Origin: JALYUA01 sp039933215
GTDB taxonomy: Bacteria > Acidobacteriota > Thermoanaerobaculia > UBA5066 > Gp7-AA6
Reading direction: 5' to 3'
DNA length: 64,000 bases
Assembly: GCA_039933215.1 (NCBI GenBank)
Contig: JBDTOO010000005.1
Coordinates: forward strand, 25,206-89,205
Part shown: piece after piece, positions 57,317-64,000 of the stretch
Numbering within the stretch: position 1 is the stretch's first letter
How the letters are laid out: every line of letters begins with the position of its first letter
Notes under the pieces: model-generated
Told to the model about the DNA's origin: nothing
The model's database searches: none
What the model saw: only the letters and a program-made list of their open reading frames with translations
Position numbers and translations under genes: made by a program

Positions 57317-60085
57317 ATGAGGTTCGAGCGGGCGTCCGCGGTGGTGCTGTTCAGCGTGTGGGTTATGGCGGCTCGCGCGGCAGCTCAGGCCCCGTCGCCG
57401 ACCGGGAATCTCTACGGCACCGCTCTTGACGCTCAAGGCCATTCGGTGATCGGCGTCACCGTGGCGCTCACAGGATCGGGCGCGGTGCAAACCGCGCAGA
57501 CCGGTGCGAACGGCGATTTCCACTTCTTGAACCTTTCGCCGGGCGCATACGCCGTGCGACTCGATCGGACGGGATTCGAAACGGTGCGCCGAGACGTGAC
57601 CGTCGTTCTCGGTAAGAGCTCGGTGATCTCGATCACGATGCCCGTCGCGGGCGCGGTGGAGGACGTCACGGTCCATGGGGACGCGCCCGCTCTGGACAAC
57701 CGCAAGATCCAGACGGGCGCGACTTTCGGCCAAAAGGAGCTCGAGAGTATCCCCACGACACGGGATCCGTGGGCCATCCTCCGTCAGGTACCCGGCGTCC
57801 TGATCGAAACTGTGAACGTGGGAGGCAACCCGCATGCGAGACAGCCCCTCTTCGTCGGTAAGGGCGCTCACCCGGATCAGAACAGCTACAACCTCGACGG
57901 TGTCGCGATCAGCCTTGGAGGGATCTCTCCGCTCTTCTTCGACTTCGATTCTTTGAGCGACATCGAGGTCGCGACCGGCGGCTCCGACCCGTCGCTCGCC
58001 ACCCCTGGCGTGACAATCAACCTCGTTACCAAGCGCGGCACCAACCGGCTCAAGGGCTCGGCTCGCGTTCTGTACACCGGTGGCGCCGGGTGGGATTTCG
58101 GAATCGAGGCCGGTGGCTCGCCCTGGAAAGACCATTTGTGGGTCTGGGGCGCCGCCGCGCGGAACTCTTACCTGGGCCACACATTCTTCTCGAACACGGG
58201 CGAGGCCGTCCGGAGCCAGGAGACGCTCGAGCACTGGAACGCGAAGTTGAACGCGCAGCTCCTGCCGGACAACGCGCTCGCTCTCACCTACACCGATTTC
58301 AAGAGGCTCAATCTGGGCCTCGCCAGCCCGGACTTTTCCAGAGCCTCGACCGGAGACAATGTTCGCCCGGGGAAGTCTTACAGAGTGGAGGACTCACAGG
58401 TCCTGTCCGCGCGGCTTTTCGCCTCCCTCTATGTCTCGTATGTAACGGCCGTTTCGACGGCGAAGCCCGAGGGAGGAATCGACGAGCAGGCGGAGCAGGA
58501 CATCGATCTCATCTGGCAGCGGAGCTATTGGTCCCGCCGGTTCCGGGATTCGCAGCAATCGACCGGAACCAGTGCGTCGGCCTTCTTCGACACGGGCGGC
58601 CTGCGTCACGAGCTGAAGTTCGGATTCGGATTCAGGCATACCCGATCCGACGAGGCGTTGAGCTGGCCCGGGGACGGGCTCGTTGGCTACGCGTTTTACC
58701 GCCAGGTCGGGATCACGCGCCGGCAGGATCAAAAATCCGAGGTGAATCACTACTTCGCGTTCTTCGGTGACACGGTCCAGGCGGGCAACCTCACGCTGAA
58801 TTTCGGCGCCCGGTTCGACTACCAGCAGGGGAGGAATCTGGCGGCGTCGGTTCCGGCCAATCCGGTCTTTCCAGAGCTACTACCGGCCGTCCAATACGAC
58901 GGCGATTCGAATTACCCGATCACGCGGCGGCAAATTCAGCCCAGGGTCGGGGCGACGTACGCCCTTGGCCGACACCGCACGCTGCTCCGCGCCTCCTATT
59001 CCCGATTCGCCGACCAGCTGAGCAGCACCCCGGTCCGGTTCATCAGTGCATTCCCGGACATCGCGGCCCTCTACTACAGCTGGAACGACGCAAACGGAAA
59101 CGACCGCGTCGAACGGGACGAGGTGAACCTCTCCGACCCCCAGGGCTTCGTCGGTGTCGACCCGAACGATCCAGGATCCTCCGCCTCCGTCAATCGGATC
59201 GCGAGCGGCTTCGAGCCCCCTGTCACGGACGAGTACATCCTCCAGGTCGAACGGCAGATCGCATCCGACTTGTCGGGCTCTGTTTCGTACACCTACCGCA
59301 AATCCCGCAACCCTCTATTTTTCGACCTGATCGGAACGAGCGCCGACAGCTATCGATATCTCGGCAATGCGACGGGTACGTTCACCGATGGCGCCGGATT
59401 CGTCGTCAACTTCAGCGAGCCTTATTACGGACTGACGGACCCACCTCCCGTGGGAACCGAGCTCCGGAATCGTCCGGATGCCAACGAGACGTACGAGGGG
59501 GTGGAGCTCCAGCTGCTCAAGTCGTTCTCCCACGGCTGGATGGCTCGATTGAGCGCCTCCTTCAACGACTGGCGACAACACGTCGGCCCGCGCGCGATCT
59601 TCAATCCGAACAACGAGACCCCGGGCACCAATGCCAACGGTCCGACGGGCGAGGGAGTCATCAACTCGAAGTGGCAATTCAATGTGAGCGGTATGGTCGC
59701 GCTTCCGCTCGGAATCGAAGCCGGCCTGAATCTGTTCGGCCGCCAGGGCTTTTCGATTCCCTACTGGGTGGAAGTGGTGACCGGGGATTCGAACTTCAAC
59801 AGGCCCGGCATTCAGATCGGACAGGCGACGCGCTATAGAGCGCCCGATCTCTACGATCTCGATCTCCAGATTGCGAAGGTGTTTCGGATCGGATCGTTAA
59901 CCGTGACTCCGCAAATCGCGTGCTTCAATTTGCTGGACAGCCGCACCGTACTGCAACGCGATGGGTTCGTCGGGACATACGATCCCCAGGAGACCCCGGA
60001 CTTCCGGAAGAATGAGAGTTTCAACGCGCCGATCGAGGCTTTGAGCAAGCGCGTCTTCCGCGGCGGCGTGCGGATCGAGTTCTAA
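57317..60085 (+). CDS. TonB-dependent receptor with N-terminal carboxypeptidase-regulatory domain
   Basis: A 922-residue outer-membrane protein. Signal peptide VVLFSVWVMAARAAAQ, then a carboxypeptidase-regulatory-like domain (GNLYGTALDAQGHSVIGVTVAL, residues about 29-115). A plug-like region follows (LRQVPGVLIETVNVGG ... SYNLDGVAISLGG ... VATGGSDPSLATPGVTINLVTKRGTN) and then the barrel, ending with Phe (GGVRIEF), the usual outer-membrane signature. An acidic DANGNDRVERDEVN loop near 595 could bind calcium. This is the Oar/SusC-like type common in Acidobacteriota. Substrate unknown. It lies behind the winged-helix/FHA gene and ahead of the kinase. Confidence 0.92.
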   Translation: MRFERASAVVLFSVWVMAARAAAQAPSPTGNLYGTALDAQGHSVIGVTVALTGSGAVQTAQTGANGDFHFLNLSPGAYAVRLDRTGFETVRRDVTVVLGKSSVISITMPVAGAVEDVTVHGDAPALDNRKIQTGATFGQKELESIPTTRDPWAILRQVPGVLIETVNVGGNPHARQPLFVGKGAHPDQNSYNLDGVAISLGGISPLFFDFDSLSDIEVATGGSDPSLATPGVTINLVTKRGTNRLKGSARVLYTGGAGWDFGIEAGGSPWKDHLWVWGAAARNSYLGHTFFSNTGEAVRSQETLEHWNAKLNAQLLPDNALALTYTDFKRLNLGLASPDFSRASTGDNVRPGKSYRVEDSQVLSARLFASLYVSYVTAVSTAKPEGGIDEQAEQDIDLIWQRSYWSRRFRDSQQSTGTSASAFFDTGGLRHELKFGFGFRHTRSDEALSWPGDGLVGYAFYRQVGITRRQDQKSEVNHYFAFFGDTVQAGNLTLNFGARFDYQQGRNLAASVPANPVFPELLPAVQYDGDSNYPITRRQIQPRVGATYALGRHRTLLRASYSRFADQLSSTPVRFISAFPDIAALYYSWNDANGNDRVERDEVNLSDPQGFVGVDPNDPGSSASVNRIASGFEPPVTDEYILQVERQIASDLSGSVSYTYRKSRNPLFFDLIGTSADSYRYLGNATGTFTDGAGFVVNFSEPYYGLTDPPPVGTELRNRPDANETYEGVELQLLKSFSHGWMARLSASFNDWRQHVGPRAIFNPNNETPGTNANGPTGEGVINSKWQFNVSGMVALPLGIEAGLNLFGRQGFSIPYWVEVVTGDSNFNRPGIQIGQATRYRAPDLYDLDLQIAKVFRIGSLTVTPQIACFNLLDSRTVLQRDGFVGTYDPQETPDFRKNESFNAPIEALSKRVFRGGVRIEF

Positions 60086-60126
60086 CGCCCTCGGCGTCAT
60101 CGCCGCCGGGAATACATCCTTCGGAC

Positions 60127-60132
60127 TAGAAT
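60127..60132 (+). promoter_or_regulatory. Candidate -10 box of the kinase gene
   Basis: TAGAATCC 17 nt before the ATG at 60150, matching the arrangement at 56558. Confidence 0.4.
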
Positions 60133-60149
60133 CCCCCGACGGCTATTCG

Positions 60150-62744
60150 ATGACATTGCCCTCCGGGACGCGGCTTGGCCCCTACGAAATCCTCGCCCCG
60201 CTCGGTGCGGGTGGCATGGGCGAGGTCTACCGGGCACACGACACGCGCCTCGTGCGAGAGGTCGCCATCAAGGTCCTGCCGGACGAGTTCGTCCCCGACG
60301 CGTCTCGCCTCAAGCGTTTCGAGATCGAGGCGCGCGCGGCTTCCGCCCTGAATCACCCGAACATCGTCACGGTCTACGACATCGGCACTTCGAATTCGAT
60401 CTCCTACATCGCGATGGAGCGCGTCGAGGGCGAGACCCTGAGAAAGCTCATCGAGGGCGGTCTTCGACTGCGGAGGATGCTTTCCATCGCGGCACAGATC
60501 GGCGACGGTCTGGCGAAGGCTCATGAGGTCGGGATCGTTCACCGGGACCTGAAGCCCGAGAACGTGATGGTGACGAAAGAGGGGCTCGTCAAGATCCTGG
60601 ATTTCGGCCTCGCGAAGCTGACCCGAGCGGGTGTCGGAAGCGACGAGGGAGCGTATCTGCTCACGGAGAGCCTCACGGGCCCGGGTGTGTTGATGGGAAC
60701 GATCGGCTACATGTCTCCCGAGCATGCGAGCGGCGGGGTGCTGGACTTTCGGTCCGACCAGTTTGCGTTCGGCTCGATCCTCTACGAGATGGTGAGCGGC
60801 AAGCGGGCGTTTCAGAAGAAGACGGGCGTCGAAACCCTGGCGTCGATCCTCAACGAAGACCCTCCGCCCCTTTCCGCCGCAGCTCCGAATGCGCCCGCAC
60901 CCTTGAGATGGATCGTCGAGCGCTGTCTCGCCAAGAGCCCCGGTGAACGTTACGCGGCGACTCGGGATCTGGCGCGAGACCTCGCCACGCTCAAGGACCA
61001 CGTGGCGGACATCAGCTCCGACGGGCTCCGGCCGGTGAGCCCTGCCAGTCGGGCTCCCGCCCGCCGCGGCCGGCGCGGCGCTCTTCTCGGCGCTCTGGGT
61101 ATCGTGGCTGTGGGAGCGGGAGTCCTGCTGGCGCCCTGGCTCAAGCGGAGCGGAAGAGAGGAGCTGCCGACCTGGAGCCAGGTCGGGTTCCGGCGCGGCG
61201 TGGTCTGGTCCGGGCGTTTTGCGCCCGACGGCCAGACAATCGTCTACAGCGCGTCCTGGGATAGCGACCCGATGCGCCTGTTCTCGACGCGCCCGGGATC
61301 CAGCGAGACCCGCACCCTCGACCTGCCGCCGGCCAAGCTCCTCGCCATCTCGCCGTCGAGCGAAATCGCCTTTCTCCGCGATCCCCGTTTCTTCACCTTC
61401 TCCTACCAGCCCGGCACTCTCGTGAGGGCCGGGCTGGAAGGGGGGACGGGAAGGGACGTCCTCGAAAACGTCGTGACCGCGGACTGGTCTCCTGACGGCA
61501 CGCAACTGGCCGTCGCCCGCGATGTCGGCGGAAAGACCCGGCTGGAATACCCCCTCGGCAAGAAGATCTACGAGACCGACCAGAGGATCAGCAACCTGAG
61601 GATTTCCCGGGACGGTAACTGGATCGCCTTCATGCAGCAGGGGATATCCGTCGTGGCCGTCCGGGCGTTGGATGGTCTGAAACGAGTTCTGTGGGAGGGG
61701 GAGTTTTCCGGCGCATCGGGACTCGCGTGGTCAGCGGACGGACGGGAGATCTGGTTTACACCACAGAAACAGGTTCGCGACAGCAGTCCTCCTCTCATGG
61801 CGGTCACGCTTTCCGGCAAGCATCGAGAGATCGTTCGGGGGCCGGGTCAGCTGCGTCTCTACGACATCGCGCCCGATGGCCGTTTGCTGCTCGCGCGGTG
61901 GGATCTGCGAGTCGGTGTTCGAGGCTCTTCGCCCTCCCTGGTTCGCGAGCGCGAGCTTTCCGCAACCGATGACAGCGTCCTTTCCGATCTGTCGAGTGAT
62001 GGCCGCACGGTGCTCTTCTACGACCGCAATGCGCTTTTTCTCCGCGCGACCGACGGCTCGCCTCCGGTGCGCCTCAGCGAGACGGTACGCGACGCCCACC
62101 TGTCTCCGGACGGGAAGTCGGTGGTCGCCATTTCGAGCGAAGGAGGAGGCGAATACCCGGTTCTCGTCCCCGTGGGAGCCGGAGAAGTCCGCCGGATCGG
62201 GAGAGCGGAATGCGACGGCGTGGGTTGGTTCTCCGACGGAAAGCGAATTCTCTGCAAGACTCCGGACCCCAAAGGGGGGCTTCGGCTGGTCGTCCTCGAG
62301 ATTTCGTCCGGAAAACTCACCGTCATCCCGATTCCCGAAGCCGCCGCGGACCTCAACGTTTACGACGTCGTATTGGTATCCCCGGACGGAATGTTCCTGG
62401 CCGGGACCGGCCGCGGCGGGGACTTCCTGATCGTCCCGATCGCGGGCGGGGCGGCGCGTCGCATTTCGGTCGCGCCCGCAGGTCTCGACGGGGAAACCCG
62501 GCTCGTCGGATGGACTTCGGACGGCCAGCATCTCTTCGTCAATCCGGTCTTCGACGTGCCGAACAAGGTCCAGAGGCTCGACCTCGCGTCGGGAACGCTC
62601 GAGCCCTGGAGGGAGCTCACGCTCGAAGACCTGTCCGGCGTCGTCCGGATTCGGCCGATCCAGGTCGCCCCCGACGGACGCTCGTGGGCGTACACCTACA
62701 TCCGCGTGCTCTCCAACCTCTATGTCGTCGAAGGGCTGAAGTGA
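60150..62744 (+). CDS. Ser/Thr protein kinase (PknB type) with C-terminal PD40/WD40-like propeller
   Basis: 864 residues. Cytoplasmic kinase domain at about 10-275: glycine loop LGAGGMGEVY, Lys41 in VAIKV, catalytic Asp133 in HRDLKPEN, DFG Asp151 and the APE-like MSPEHASG. One transmembrane helix (ALLGALGIVAVGAGVLLAPWL, about 308-328). The external part is a TolB/PD40-type propeller with repeats such as GRFAPDGQTIVYSASWD, ADWSPDGTQLAVARD and AHLSPDGKSVVAIS. All catalytic residues are present, so it should be active, sensing something in the periplasm. The winged-helix/FHA protein upstream is a candidate reader. Confidence 0.93.
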   Translation: MTLPSGTRLGPYEILAPLGAGGMGEVYRAHDTRLVREVAIKVLPDEFVPDASRLKRFEIEARAASALNHPNIVTVYDIGTSNSISYIAMERVEGETLRKLIEGGLRLRRMLSIAAQIGDGLAKAHEVGIVHRDLKPENVMVTKEGLVKILDFGLAKLTRAGVGSDEGAYLLTESLTGPGVLMGTIGYMSPEHASGGVLDFRSDQFAFGSILYEMVSGKRAFQKKTGVETLASILNEDPPPLSAAAPNAPAPLRWIVERCLAKSPGERYAATRDLARDLATLKDHVADISSDGLRPVSPASRAPARRGRRGALLGALGIVAVGAGVLLAPWLKRSGREELPTWSQVGFRRGVVWSGRFAPDGQTIVYSASWDSDPMRLFSTRPGSSETRTLDLPPAKLLAISPSSEIAFLRDPRFFTFSYQPGTLVRAGLEGGTGRDVLENVVTADWSPDGTQLAVARDVGGKTRLEYPLGKKIYETDQRISNLRISRDGNWIAFMQQGISVVAVRALDGLKRVLWEGEFSGASGLAWSADGREIWFTPQKQVRDSSPPLMAVTLSGKHREIVRGPGQLRLYDIAPDGRLLLARWDLRVGVRGSSPSLVRERELSATDDSVLSDLSSDGRTVLFYDRNALFLRATDGSPPVRLSETVRDAHLSPDGKSVVAISSEGGGEYPVLVPVGAGEVRRIGRAECDGVGWFSDGKRILCKTPDPKGGLRLVVLEISSGKLTVIPIPEAAADLNVYDVVLVSPDGMFLAGTGRGGDFLIVPIAGGAARRISVAPAGLDGETRLVGWTSDGQHLFVNPVFDVPNKVQRLDLASGTLEPWRELTLEDLSGVVRIRPIQVAPDGRSWAYTYIRVLSNLYVVEGLK

Positions 62745-62747
62745 TCC

Positions 62748-62829
62748 TGTGAGCCACTCACGCGACGTCCGCGTCTACACGAACCCGAACGGGCGCCTCT
62801 CGAGCGTGGCCAACACCTCCGCCTTCTGA
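62748..62829 (+). pseudogene. Ghost of the C-terminal secreted module, copy 2
   Basis: An open stretch reads VYTNPNGRLSSVANTSAF and then stops at 62827-62829, matching the end of the secreted propeller C-terminal module (NPxGRLxSVADTxAF form). The last 34 bp match 52705-52738. No start or upstream domain is present. Confidence 0.55.
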
Positions 62830-62907
62830 TCCGCGGGTTCGATCAGGCGGCGCGATATCGTTGACCGCGCCGAATCCTCAAAGACGGCGACAACCCGGAG
62901 GCCGGAC

Positions 62908-64000
62908 ATGACTTTGTCTGCAATTGGATGGATGGCTGCGGGTCTTCTCTCCGCGGCGGGTCTGTCGGGCGCCCCCGGGCCTCCCGCGGCTCCCGCCGGG
63001 GGCGCCCGCTACGACGATCTGGTGGCCTTCTTCGGCGAGTGGCGGACGTTCCAGCAGCCGAAGCTCGCCGGCGGCGTGCCGGACTATTCCGCCCGCGCGA
63101 TGGCCGCGCAGCAGAGCGAGCTCGCGGCGTGGCAGCGGCGGCTCGCCGCCATCGACCCGAAGGGCTGGCCCATCCCGCAGCAGGTGGATTACCGGATCGT
63201 CCAGGCGGAGCTGAACGGCCTCGATTTCGACCATCGCGTCCTGAGGCCGTGGGCCAACAACCCGGCCTTTTATGTGACCGTCTTCACGGAGGAGAGCGAC
63301 CAGCCGGCGCGCGAGGGCCCCTTCGCCCGGGGTGGCGTGGAGCTCTGGACGTACCGGTTTCCCCTGACGCCCGACCGCGCCCGGGAGATGGACGCGGGGA
63401 TCCGCGCGATCCCCGGCCTCCTCGCCCAGGCGAAGGCGAACCTCACCGGCACCGGGAAGGATCTCTGGACCTTCGGCGCGAAGAGCCTTCGGCAGCAGAG
63501 CGACGACCTCGCGGGGCTCGCGAAGCAGGTCGGGTCCGCTCCCGGCGACCTGAAGAAAGACGTCGACCGCGCGAAGCAGGCGACGGACGACTTCGCCGCG
63601 TGGGTCGAGGCGCAGACGGTCTCGAAGACCGGACCCTCCGGCGTCGGGATCGAGAACTACGACTGGTATCTGAAGAACGTCCAGCTTGTGCCGTCCACAT
63701 GGCGCGAAGAAGTGACGATCATGGAGCGCGAGCTCGCGAGAGCCGACGCGCTCCTCGCGATGGAGGAGCAGCGCAACGCGAAGCTGCCGCCGCAGGCGCC
63801 GATCGCGAGCGCCGACGAGCACACGCGCCGGTTTGCTGAAGGCGTCACGCAGTACATGGCCTTCCTCCGCGACCACGACATCCTGACGGTGAAGGACTGG
63901 ATGGACCCCGCACTCCGGGCGCGGGTCGGCGCCTTCACTCCCGGTCCGCTCGAGTTCTTCAGCGAGGTGGACTACCGGGACCCGGAGATCATGCGCACCC
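62908..64000 (+). CDS. Exported DUF885 family protein, cut by the window end
   Basis: ATG 62908 with GGAGG 6 nt upstream; 364 codons are visible and the frame is open at the edge. Signal peptide IGWMAAGLLSAAGLSGAP. The readable part includes YDDLVAFFGEWRTFQQPKLAGG, VELWTYRFPLTPDRAREMDAGI and NYDWYLKNVQLVPSTWREEV, which matches the N-terminal half of DUF885 proteins. The HExxPGH site would lie beyond the window. It is of a different subgroup from the copy at 9972, judged by the poor match between them. Confidence 0.85.
   Translation, partial: MTLSAIGWMAAGLLSAAGLSGAPGPPAAPAGGARYDDLVAFFGEWRTFQQPKLAGGVPDYSARAMAAQQSELAAWQRRLAAIDPKGWPIPQQVDYRIVQAELNGLDFDHRVLRPWANNPAFYVTVFTEESDQPAREGPFARGGVELWTYRFPLTPDRAREMDAGIRAIPGLLAQAKANLTGTGKDLWTFGAKSLRQQSDDLAGLAKQVGSAPGDLKKDVDRAKQATDDFAAWVEAQTVSKTGPSGVGIENYDWYLKNVQLVPSTWREEVTIMERELARADALLAMEEQRNAKLPPQAPIASADEHTRRFAEGVTQYMAFLRDHDILTVKDWMDPALRARVGAFTPGPLEFFSEVDYRDPEIMRT

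Noticed and set aside
1..64000. tRNA, rRNA, riboswitch, phage integrase or insertion sequence genes
   Set aside because: Intergenic regions were read for clover-leaf arms, CCA ends, transposase or integrase motifs and none were found; small structured RNAs could still be missed without a covariance search.

Overview
The window is about 64 kb of GC-rich (roughly 68-70% by eye), densely packed bacterial DNA on both strands. There are no rRNA or tRNA genes, no CRISPR array, and no intact insertion sequence or transposase. The gene content fits a soil- or sediment-type Acidobacteriota: exported S9 and S15 peptidases, two DUF885 proteins, a DUF5916 outer-membrane barrel, a carboxypeptidase-regulatory TonB-dependent receptor, a Ser/Thr kinase with a C-terminal PD40 propeller, Tat- and lipobox-tagged secreted proteins, and beta-propellers with a shared C-terminal module. 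The phylum assignment is inference from families, not from a marker gene.

Layout. 0.1-1.6 kb: drug-type MFS transporter. 1.8-7.5 kb: a tightly overlapping operon for a periplasmic molybdenum aldehyde oxidoreductase (Fe-S, FAD and Moco subunits), its XdhC-type maturation factor and a MocA-type cofactor nucleotidyltransferase. 7.6-18 kb: exported proteins of unknown role, DUF885, F420/NADP-type oxidoreductase, AI-2E-type transporter and acetamidase/formamidase family protein. 18-21.6 kb (minus): two-gene NRPS-like unit (adenylation-carrier, then condensation-carrier). 21.6-26.1 kb (minus): oligopeptidase B and DUF5916 protein. 26.2-32.1 kb: histidine phosphatase, small exported proteins, Sel1/PDZ lipoprotein and trypsin-like lipoprotein. 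32.1-33.3 kb: a YiiX-like gene with no nearby stop and a truncated GH47 mannosidase remnant. 33.3-46.3 kb: S15 hydrolase, ABC exporter, Tat amidase, two tandem paralogous exported proteins, rhodanese/MauE pair, HEAT lipoprotein and ATP-grasp. 46.4-52.6 kb: PLP gamma-lyase/synthase, GlsB-type membrane protein, amidohydrolase, ArfB and S9 peptidase. 52.7-62.8 kb: a minus-strand run of secreted propeller proteins and a lipoprotein, divergent from a winged-helix/FHA regulator, a TonB receptor and a kinase. 62.9 kb-end: second DUF885 gene, cut by the window edge.

Two signals stand out. First, a family of bipartite palindromic intergenic elements occurs at seven places. Outer stem bases differ between copies but change together on both arms, while the unpaired inner bases stay constant. 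This is REP/BIME-like architecture. Second, a C-terminal secreted-protein module is present in two full propeller proteins, one internally deleted chimera and several non-coding ghosts, suggesting a cassette that duplicates and decays locally.

Several genes without a Shine-Dalgarno sequence have a TAnnnT-like box 5-8 nt before the start codon, suggesting leaderless transcripts. Starts were chosen from ribosome-binding sites, signal peptides and stop/start overlaps. Names for DUF-type proteins are family labels only.
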